The notes beneath the pieces were generated by a model. The model had not been told where the DNA came from. It did not search any database and worked only from the letters and a program-made list of their open reading frames with translations. DNA of 19,765 bases from RGIG2560 sp964418385 (GTDB taxonomy: Bacteria > Patescibacteriota > Microgenomatia > UBA1400 > PJMF01). The stretch covers positions 1 to 19,765 of the forward strand of contig CAYQLH010000007.1 of assembly GCA_964418385.1 (NCBI GenBank). Reading direction: 5' to 3'. Position numbers and translations under genes: made by a program. Numbering within the stretch: position 1 is the stretch's first letter; the number at the start of each line of letters is the position of its first letter. This document shows positions 14,286-19,765 of the stretch, in pieces.

Positions 14286-15478
14286 AAATCTTGATGTTAA
14301 CGCCATATCTTCCCTACCCTCTTCTTTCTGGCGGGCAGATCCGCACTTATAATTTGCTTAAAAAAATGGCGGACAAGCATGAGATTACGCTTTTTGCCTT
14401 GATTAAAAATGAAGAAGAAAAGCAGTACATCAAGGAGTTGGAACAGTACTGCTACAAAGTGCGCGTTTTTAAGCGCTCGAGTAAGCCGTTTACCTTGCGC
14501 AATATCGTTCGCACGGCGGTGTCGCCGTATCCGTTTTTGGTGATTCGCAATCACGTTTCGAGTGTGATTGCGGCAGTGCAAGAAGAGCTGGCGAGTGAAA
14601 AATACGACCTCATCCACGCCGAGACGTTTTACATGATGCCACATTTGCTGGAAACGGCGGTACCAGTATTGCTGGTGGAACAGACGATTGAATATTTGGG
14701 CTATGAAAGTTTTGCGGAGACAACGCGTCATCAGTGGTTGCGACCATTGCTTAATATCGATATCAAAAAAATTAAATATTGGGAGAAGTATTATTGGGAG
14801 CATTGCGATCGTTTGGTGACAATGAGTGAGGATGACAAGGAATTTATTGCTGCGCAGATTGGCAGTCGCACACCGATTGACGTGGTCGCTAATGGAGTGG
14901 ATACAGCGTGGTTTAGCGAACAAAAGTTTGCTCGTCGGCGAGAACCGACGCTTTTATCAGTGGGGACGTTTAAATGGCTGCCTAACGTAGAGGCGGTGCG
15001 ATTTTTGGTGCAAAAAGTCTGGCCATTGATCAAGCAAAAACGTAAAGATGCTAAATTATGGGTTGTCGGCAATGCGCCGACGGCAGAAATATTGCGTTTG
15101 GCGGCGCAAGATCCGCAGATTGAAGTTTCGGGACGGATTGCAGACATTCGTGAGGCTTTTGGTGGAGCGCATGTGCTTTTGGCACCAGTGTTTTCTGGTA
15201 AGGGCACGCGCTACAAAATATTGGAAGCGATGGCGAGCGGGACGCCGATTATTGCGACGAGTACGGCGGTGGAAGGCTTGGGTGTGCGTCAGCGTCATGA
15301 GGTGATTATCGCGGATACGGCGGAAACAATGGCGAGTGAAGCGCTGCAGCTTTTGGATGATGAGCGGTTGCAAAAAAAGTTGTCGGTAAATGGGCGCGCG
15401 TTTGTGAAATCGCATTACGATTGGGATTTGATTGCGGATCGCTTGGATTCGATTTACCAGAATTTAGGACAAAAATAG
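14282..15478 (+). CDS. Glycosyltransferase family 4 protein
   Basis: A 398-residue GT-B enzyme. The N-terminus MKILMLTPYLPYPLLSGGQI has the Gly-rich acceptor loop. The C-terminal half has VANGVDTAWF, LLSVGTFKWLPNVEAV, LWVVGNAP and the donor-binding segment GKGTRYKILEAMASGTPII (about 304-322), containing the Glu of the E-x7-E region. It resembles the sugar transferases of the PEP-CTERM/exopolysaccharide type, which use nucleotide sugars in the cytoplasm. It overlaps the ArnT-like gene by ATGA and is followed after 1 nt by the GT2 gene. Confidence 0.9.
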   Translation: MKILMLTPYLPYPLLSGGQIRTYNLLKKMADKHEITLFALIKNEEEKQYIKELEQYCYKVRVFKRSSKPFTLRNIVRTAVSPYPFLVIRNHVSSVIAAVQEELASEKYDLIHAETFYMMPHLLETAVPVLLVEQTIEYLGYESFAETTRHQWLRPLLNIDIKKIKYWEKYYWEHCDRLVTMSEDDKEFIAAQIGSRTPIDVVANGVDTAWFSEQKFARRREPTLLSVGTFKWLPNVEAVRFLVQKVWPLIKQKRKDAKLWVVGNAPTAEILRLAAQDPQIEVSGRIADIREAFGGAHVLLAPVFSGKGTRYKILEAMASGTPIIATSTAVEGLGVRQRHEVIIADTAETMASEALQLLDDERLQKKLSVNGRAFVKSHYDWDLIADRLDSIYQNLGQK

Positions 15479-15479
15479 C

Positions 15480-16355
15480 ATGGAAGAAAAAATTGATTTA
15501 TCAATAATAATTGTGAGTTACAACGGTGAGTTTTGGTTAAAAAAAACACTGGAAACTTTGGATCAGTTTTTTTTGCAAAAAACAGCGTTGGCGGTGGAGG
15601 TGCTTTTGGTGGATAATGCCAGTAGCGATAATGTAATCGCGATGGTACGCGAAAATTTCTCGTGGGTGAAAATTATTTCTTTAGAGGAAAATAAGGGTTT
15701 TGCAGGTGCTAATAACGTGGGGATCAAACAAGCGCGGGGTGAGTACGTGATGCTTTTAAATCCAGATACACAACTTGACGATCGGTCACAGTTGGAGCGC
15801 TTGGTGGCTTATTTGCGTGAGCACGAAGAAGTAGGTATGATCGGACCGCGCTTGGTACTGACGGATGGCAAACTTGATCCAGCGTGCCATCGGGGCGAGC
15901 CGACGCTATGGGCGGCATTTTGTTATTTTACCAAACTGGAGCATCTGTGGCCACATTGGCGCTTGGTGAATGGCTATCACCGGGGAGATTTGGATATGGC
16001 GAGCGTGCACGCGGTGGATGCTATTTCTGGAGCGGCGATGATGCTGCCAGCGAGGGTAATTGAAAAAATTGGGCTTTTGGACGAACAGTTTTTTTTGTAT
16101 GCGGAGGATTTAGACTGGTCACGTCGGTGTCGCGAGGCAGGCTATAAGGTGGTTTATGATCCGGAAGTGGTGATTACCCATCACAAAAACAAAACTGGAA
16201 TTGCCAATCAAGATGCGAAAATTTCGGGACGCGCGCGCGAGTATTTTTACGATACGATGTTGCAGTATTACGATAAATACTATGGTGAGAAAATGCCAGC
16301 TTGGGTGCGCAAAATTGTTGCGGGAGTGCTTTTTGTGAAAAAAGAAGGCATTTAA
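15480..16355 (+). CDS. Glycosyltransferase family 2 protein (rhamnosyltransferase-like)
   Basis: A 291-residue inverting GT-A enzyme. LSIIIVSYNGEFWLKKTL near the N-terminus, VLLVDNASSDN, NKGFAGANNVGIKQARGEYV, the metal-binding NPDTQ (about 93-97) and the acceptor/base region LYAEDLDWSRRCREAGYKV (about 204-222) match the WbbL-like GT2 subfamily often annotated as rhamnosyltransferase. Donor sugar is unproven. AGGA lies 11 nt before the ATG, 1 nt after the previous stop. Last gene of the glycan operon. Confidence 0.9.
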   Translation: MEEKIDLSIIIVSYNGEFWLKKTLETLDQFFLQKTALAVEVLLVDNASSDNVIAMVRENFSWVKIISLEENKGFAGANNVGIKQARGEYVMLLNPDTQLDDRSQLERLVAYLREHEEVGMIGPRLVLTDGKLDPACHRGEPTLWAAFCYFTKLEHLWPHWRLVNGYHRGDLDMASVHAVDAISGAAMMLPARVIEKIGLLDEQFFLYAEDLDWSRRCREAGYKVVYDPEVVITHHKNKTGIANQDAKISGRAREYFYDTMLQYYDKYYGEKMPAWVRKIVAGVLFVKKEGI

Positions 16356-16366
16356 GTTGTCATAAG

Positions 16367-16399
16367 TGCGAATTTTTGTCAAATTGGCAAAAATTCGCA
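16367..16399. repeat. Long hairpin after the glycan operon
   Basis: TGCGAATTTTTGTC (16367-16380) pairs with GGCAAAAATTCGCA (16386-16399), 14 bp with one G-T pair and a 5-nt loop, 12 nt after the GT2 stop. Its position suggests transcript termination or 3'-end protection, but no T run follows on either strand, so a standard intrinsic terminator is not certain. Confidence 0.6.
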
Positions 16400-16466
16400 G
16401 TTTGCGCATAAACAAATAAAAGACGCTTGTTTGGACAGATAATTTGTAAGCGAGGTGCGGACGTGA

Positions 16467-16484
16467 TTTCACCTTTTCGGGAAG
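16467..16484 (+). repeat. 18-bp repeat, copy upstream of recF
   Basis: TTTCACCTTTTCGGGAAG; the exact reverse complement is at 19181-19198 upstream of manA. With neighbouring bases this copy can fold as ACCTTT-TCGG-GAAGGT. It ends 61 nt before the recF -10 box. Confidence 0.8.
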
Positions 16485-16545
16485 GTTAAAAATTGGCTAA
16501 AAAGCATGGAGATGAATTTGACGTTCGATTTATTAATTTTTCGTG

Positions 16546-16551
16546 TATAAT
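16546..16551 (+). promoter_or_regulatory. recF promoter, leaderless type
   Basis: TATAAT lies 6 nt before the ATG at 16558; the preceding bases are GTG, so the TG is adjacent rather than one base removed. TTGACG at 16518 is 22 bp upstream, too far for a standard -35. The box overlaps a GTG at 16543 that would otherwise be an upstream in-frame start, arguing for ATG 16558. Confidence 0.7.
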
Positions 16552-16557
16552 CACCGT

Positions 16558-17601
16558 ATGTACGTGACGAAACTTTATTTACAAGATTTTCGGCAGTTTG
16601 AGCAAGCATCGTGGGAGCTGTCTTCCGAGCTGACGTTGATTGTGGCGCCTAATGGTTTTGGGAAAACGACGCTTTTGGAGGCGTTAGCGCTTTTGGCGAC
16701 GGGGAAAAGTTTTCGCGCTGGCAAAACGGCAGAAATGATTCGTTTTGGGCAAGAAATTGGACGTTGTTTTGCTTTGACAGACGAGCAAGTGCGTTTAGGT
16801 GCAACTTTGACCGGTGGCATGGTGGGTGAGCGGCGAACACAGCAAAAGTATTTTCAAATTGATCAGACTAAAAAACGTCAGGCGGATTTTGTGGGCAATT
16901 TACTGACGGTGGTTTTTCGGCCTGAAGATTTGCGTTTGATTGAAGGAGCGAGTAATCGGCGTCGCGATTATTTAGATGGTCCTTTGGAGCTGACGAGCAG
17001 TGTTTATCGTCAGGCACGGCGCGCTTATGAAGCAGCGCTTATCCGGCGCAACAAAACGCTTAAAGCAATTAAAGAAGATGGTTTGGATCCTGGGATGCTG
17101 CATTTGTGGGATACGCAACTGCTCGAGCACGGGGCGATCGTGCATCAGTACCGGCGTGACTACATTGATTTTGTCAATCAAAATGTCCCTTTTGCACGGC
17201 CATATCGGCTAATTTATGATCACTCGGTGGTGGACGAGGCGCGTTTGGCAAAATACCAAACGGCAGAAATTGCGAGCGGGCATTCTTTAATCGGACCACA
17301 TCGCGATGATGTCCAGATTGAAGCAACGTTCAACGGTGAGACGGCGGATTTGGCAGTTTACGGTTCGCGGGGGCAGCAACGATTGGCCGTCTTGTGGCTG
17401 AAGTTGGCAGAGCTGACATACTTGGAACAAAAAACTGGGCGCTTACCAATTTTGCTTTTGGACGATATTTTTTCTGAGCTGGACGAGCAAGCGCAAGCGT
17501 TGGTGCTGGAGCAAGTGGGACGCCAAACAAGTGTCATTACGTCCACGGATATGCGGGTGGCAGCGCTGCTGCCAGAAACAAGGAAGGTGATTGAGTTATG
17601 A
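16558..17601 (+). CDS. recF: DNA replication/repair protein RecF
   Basis: A 347-residue SMC-like ATPase that helps load RecA at ssDNA gaps. The N-terminus MYVTKLYLQDFRQF is typical of RecF, followed by Walker A VAPNGFGKTTLLEAL (about 29-43) and TGKSFR. Then VFRPEDLRLIEGASNRRRDYLD, GPHRDDV, the signature YGSRGQQRLAVL, and Walker B LPILLLDDIFSELD. Length is normal. The usual neighbours dnaA, dnaN and gyrB are not here; instead recF is coupled by ATGA (17598-17601) to a DUF192 gene. Confidence 0.95.
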   Translation: MYVTKLYLQDFRQFEQASWELSSELTLIVAPNGFGKTTLLEALALLATGKSFRAGKTAEMIRFGQEIGRCFALTDEQVRLGATLTGGMVGERRTQQKYFQIDQTKKRQADFVGNLLTVVFRPEDLRLIEGASNRRRDYLDGPLELTSSVYRQARRAYEAALIRRNKTLKAIKEDGLDPGMLHLWDTQLLEHGAIVHQYRRDYIDFVNQNVPFARPYRLIYDHSVVDEARLAKYQTAEIASGHSLIGPHRDDVQIEATFNGETADLAVYGSRGQQRLAVLWLKLAELTYLEQKTGRLPILLLDDIFSELDEQAQALVLEQVGRQTSVITSTDMRVAALLPETRKVIEL

Positions 17602-18119
17602 AAATTCTCGCGGGTATTGTAGATAAATGGGGGAAAATTATTTTGGTGGTGGTGACGTCTTTGAGCATTGCAGTTTTTGGTTGGTATTGGCGGTGGCGCC
17701 AAATTCGTCGGGCCACTTTGAGTGGTTATTTGCTGACACTGCCAGATTACACAATGGTAACTGGAAACTTTGGTGGCGAGTCGCGACAATTTGAATTGGT
17801 GCACTCAAGTGCAGCGGTGCAACAGGGGCTTTCTGACCGGAGTGAAATTGGTAGTGATGGCATGCTTTTTGTGATGCCGGCGCGCGGTTTTTATCCGTTT
17901 TGGATGCCGCGGATGCAATTTGATTTGGACATTGTGTGGTTGGATGAAGGACGGGTAGTGGATATTAGTTATGAAGTCAAAGCACAACCAAACGTGCCCA
18001 CAACGCAATTACCGCTTTATACCAGCAAAACGCCGGCTAATATGGTGTTGGAGATCGCGTCTGGGCAAGCGCAAGCTTGGCATTTACAAGTGGGTGACGA
18101 GCTGGAGATTGCGCGTTAG
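17598..18119 (+). CDS. Membrane-anchored DUF192 protein
   Basis: A 173-residue protein with one N-terminal transmembrane segment (about 13-30, followed by Arg-rich WRWRQIRR, giving an N-in-lipid, possibly outward orientation) and a DUF192 domain (about 65-173). Characteristic parts are QQGLSDRSEIGSDGMLFVM, FWMPRMQFDLDIVWLD and ANMVLEIASGQA. The biochemical role of DUF192 is not established. AAGGAAGG 10 nt before the ATG is a good Shine-Dalgarno inside the end of recF. The TAG stop overlaps the manA stop. Confidence 0.88.
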   Translation: MKILAGIVDKWGKIILVVVTSLSIAVFGWYWRWRQIRRATLSGYLLTLPDYTMVTGNFGGESRQFELVHSSAAVQQGLSDRSEIGSDGMLFVMPARGFYPFWMPRMQFDLDIVWLDEGRVVDISYEVKAQPNVPTTQLPLYTSKTPANMVLEIASGQAQAWHLQVGDELEIAR

Positions 18120-19114
18120 GAGTTCTTGTCTGTTGACGGCAGTTGCGTCAAAAGTAATTCAGCTTCGCCTTCTACGGTGTAGTCGCCGAGACCCGCGGGT
18201 AAAAAGGCAGTTTCGCCGCGGTTGTAGGTGTAAATCATGCTTTCGTGAGTGAGACTAAAATGACCCTCAAGACACATGAGGATTTGGAAACTGGCTTTGC
18301 TGGTTTGAGTGGTGTATTTACCGTCCAGGTGGACGCGAACCACTTGAAAATATGGGCAAGTGACCAGCGTTTGGGCGGTGGTAGTGGGTGTGAGGTGGCG
18401 CAGGCTTTCAGCCTCAACCATGGGAGTGGGGCTGAGATTGCTGACCATGAGCGCCTCTTTGAGGTGCAAGGGTCTTTTTTTGCCGGAAGCATCAATGCGG
18501 CCATAATCCCAGACACGGAAAGTAACGTCGCAGGCTTGTTGAATTTCGGCGATAAGAATGCCGGCGCCAATAGCGTGAATTGTGCCTGGTGGGATAAAGA
18601 AAAAATCGCCAGGATGGACTTCGATGCGGCGCAGGAGCTCGGGTAGAGTGTCGTTTTGGAGTGCTTGGCGCAAAGTGGCGCGATCAGTGATTTCCTTGAC
18701 GCCGTAGTAAATATAAGATCCAGGGGCGGCGTCAACGATATACCACATTTCGGTTTTGCCGGAGCGATTGGGACCGGTGGTATAAAAACCTGGTCCGGGG
18801 TGAACTTGGATAGAAAGCGTGTCGGCAGCGTCGATATACTTGATGATGAGCGGAAATTCGGTACTGTCGCTTTGGGGCGAAATCACGCGTGGTCCTGCTT
18901 GCCATAAATAGTCGGCAAAAGTTTGGGCGTCAATGCTACCGCCGTCAAGACACGACATCCCGTTGGGATGAGTGGAGATTTCCCAGCTTTCGGCAATGTT
19001 GGCGAGATCGGCAGGAGCGAGTTTGTGGTAATCGTTACGGAGACGCTGACCGCCCCAAAGTGTTTCGCGACAAAAAGGTTTCATTTTGAGAGGGACTAAG
19101 TATTTTTCTGACAT
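18116..19114 (-). CDS. manA: Mannose-6-phosphate isomerase, type I (short form)
   Basis: A 332-residue cupin metalloenzyme interconverting fructose-6-phosphate and mannose-6-phosphate, the entry to GDP-mannose and mannose-containing glycans. Zinc ligands are visible: Gln103 and His105 (LSIQVHP), Glu122 (KTEMWYIV) and His180 (PPGTIHAIGAG). WGGQRL and AESWEISTHP are usual N-terminal segments. Length fits the short Gram-positive-type enzyme. The frame is open 43 codons further upstream, but the ATG at 19114 is chosen because family homology starts there and a TGTTATAAT box lies 7 nt before it. It ends convergently with the DUF192 gene, overlapping it by 4 nt. Confidence 0.93.
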   Translation of the reverse strand: MSEKYLVPLKMKPFCRETLWGGQRLRNDYHKLAPADLANIAESWEISTHPNGMSCLDGGSIDAQTFADYLWQAGPRVISPQSDSTEFPLIIKYIDAADTLSIQVHPGPGFYTTGPNRSGKTEMWYIVDAAPGSYIYYGVKEITDRATLRQALQNDTLPELLRRIEVHPGDFFFIPPGTIHAIGAGILIAEIQQACDVTFRVWDYGRIDASGKKRPLHLKEALMVSNLSPTPMVEAESLRHLTPTTTAQTLVTCPYFQVVRVHLDGKYTTQTSKASFQILMCLEGHFSLTHESMIYTYNRGETAFLPAGLGDYTVEGEAELLLTQLPSTDKNS

Positions 19115-19121
19115 ATGGGTT

Positions 19122-19130
19122 ATTATAACA
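19122..19130 (-). promoter_or_regulatory. manA promoter, leaderless type
   Basis: TGTTATAAT on the minus strand (19130-19122), 7 nt before the ATG. No -35 is recognisable. Confidence 0.75.
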
Positions 19131-19180
19131 TGAAAAGTGCAAAAATAGGTACAAATGAGATTTTGTGGTCGAAAAAAAGC

Positions 19181-19198
19181 TTCCCGAAAAGGTGAAAA
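19181..19198 (-). repeat. 18-bp repeat, copy upstream of manA
   Basis: Read on the minus strand it is TTTCACCTTTTCGGGAAG, identical to 16467-16484. It ends 53 nt before the manA -10 box, the same orientation relative to transcription as the recF copy. Confidence 0.8.
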
Positions 19199-19233
19199 AT
19201 GAGTGTTACCGGACACGCTCATGTGAAACGATT

Positions 19234-19255
19234 TGTTTAACAAATGTTTAACAAA
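19234..19255. repeat. Tandem 11-bp palindromic repeat
   Basis: TGTTTAACAAA occurs twice without a gap (19234-19244, 19245-19255). Each unit contains the odd palindrome TGTT-T-AACA, so this resembles a paired operator, one helical turn apart. It lies about 110 bp upstream of the manA -10 box and about 100 bp after the pyk stop. Confidence 0.55.
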
Positions 19256-19297
19256 AACCAGGCGTCAGCGTGAACAAATAAAAACAAATGTGTTACC

Positions 19298-19332
19298 AAA
19301 AGGAGCCCCTTGCTATTTAAACGAGAGGCTCC
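19298..19332 (-). terminator. Possible pyk terminator
   Basis: On the minus strand GGAGCC (19332-19327) and GGCTCC (19307-19302) form a 6-bp stem with a long 19-nt loop, followed by TTTT. It lies about 20 nt after the pyk stop. The long loop and short T run make it a weak candidate. Confidence 0.35.
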
Positions 19333-19351
19333 GTAGAAGCGTCAATTGCTT

Positions 19352-19765
19352 TTAGGCTTTGATCACCGACATCGTGTTGGTGCCGCCAATTTTGTGGGGC
19401 ACGCCGTGAGTAACGATGATTAATTGTCCTGGTTCAATGATTTTTTGTTCGCGCAAAAAGTTGACGGTGCGATTGCAATCACAAGCAATATCCGCTGGTG
19501 CCAACACTGGAATGACGGCGTAAGCGAGTGAAAGGCGATAATAGACGCGCTCGTCACTGGTGACCGCGACTACTGGCCGGCTGGGGTGCAAACTGGCAGC
19601 TAAAAGTGCGGAGCGGCCGGTAGTGGTTAATTGCACGAGGCGATCAACTTCCAAACCGCTGGTTTCACTTAGCTCCACGGCGGCGTTGATGACGGCTTCT
19701 TGGGGATCGGCAGTGACATGGATGGTTAAATTGTCATTGGCGTAAGGTTCGTTGTAAGTCGCGAT
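19352..19765 (-). CDS. pyk: Pyruvate kinase, C-terminal part (partial)
   Basis: The frame is open from the window edge to a TAA at 19354-19352, giving the last 137 residues. This is the allosteric alpha/beta C-terminal domain: Ala-rich helix VINAAVELSE, VDRLVQLTTTGRSALLAASLHPSRPVVAVTSDE, VYYRLSLAYAVIPVL, and the closing strand LIIVTHGVPHKIGGTNTMSVI, matching the usual ending G-P-G--GTTN-I-V. Active-site domains are outside the window. It catalyses the last step of glycolysis (phosphoenolpyruvate plus ADP to pyruvate plus ATP). Confidence 0.9.
   Translation of the reverse strand: MATYNEPYANDNLTIHVTADPQEAVINAAVELSETSGLEVDRLVQLTTTGRSALLAASLHPSRPVVAVTSDERVYYRLSLAYAVIPVLAPADIACDCNRTVNFLREQKIIEPGQLIIVTHGVPHKIGGTNTMSVIKA

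Noticed and set aside
16467..19198. Transposon bounded by 18-bp inverted repeats
   Set aside because: No transposase or recombinase inside, no target-site duplication seen at the outer edges, and the enclosed genes are housekeeping genes. The promoter-proximal position fits regulation better.
19115..19243. 43-codon N-terminal extension of manA
   Set aside because: No family homology; the -10 box and the 18-bp repeat lie inside it.

Overview
The window looks like a compact, roughly mid-GC bacterial chromosome segment. Genes overlap by ATGA or sit only a few bases apart, there are no mobile elements or tRNA/rRNA genes, and several genes appear to lack a leader. The gene set (a CIRCE-controlled dnaK, a minimal SUF iron-sulfur operon, an O-antigen-ligase-like membrane protein with glycosyltransferases, RecF next to a DUF192 protein, a short type I phosphomannose isomerase, pyruvate kinase) would fit a Patescibacteria/CPR-type or other small-genome lineage. 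That placement is inference only. TGA acts as a stop here, because four gene junctions use an ATGA overlap, so the standard bacterial code applies.

Layout. Positions 1-249 hold the 3' end of an unrecognised gene with its terminator. Positions 250-632 are a regulatory stretch carrying a direct repeat, a 12-bp inverted repeat, a sigma70-type promoter and a CIRCE-like HrcA operator in front of dnaK (633-2543). Two back-to-back terminators (2561-2643) separate dnaK from a long minus-strand block. Read in the direction of transcription (right to left) that block is sufC-sufB-sufD-sufS-sufU, then a UGM-like FAD oxidoreductase with a GT8 glycosyltransferase, then an HD-domain phosphohydrolase with its own promoter. 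An AT-rich divergent region (10594-10936) faces a plus-strand surface-glycan operon: O-antigen ligase/polymerase, ArnT/PMT-like glycosyltransferase, GT4 and GT2. After a 200-bp gap come recF and a DUF192 gene (plus), which end tail-to-tail, sharing stop bases, with minus-strand manA. The window closes with the 3' part of pyruvate kinase (minus).

Themes. Glycan genes dominate: UGM-like flavoprotein, GT8, ligase, ArnT-like, GT4, GT2 and mannose-6-phosphate isomerase, so the region probably supplies sugars to and assembles a cell-surface polysaccharide or glycoprotein. The SUF operon is a complete minimal CBDSU set for Fe-S cluster assembly.

The most interesting observations are: (1) SufB homology that extends upstream through an in-frame TGA to an ATG 8 nt after sufC; (2) a recurring extended -10 box (TGnTATAAT or close) only 6-7 nt before start codons, implying leaderless transcripts; (3) an exact 18-bp sequence upstream of both recF and manA, in the same orientation relative to each promoter and at similar distance; (4) unusual residues at a normally conserved E-H-E site in SufB.
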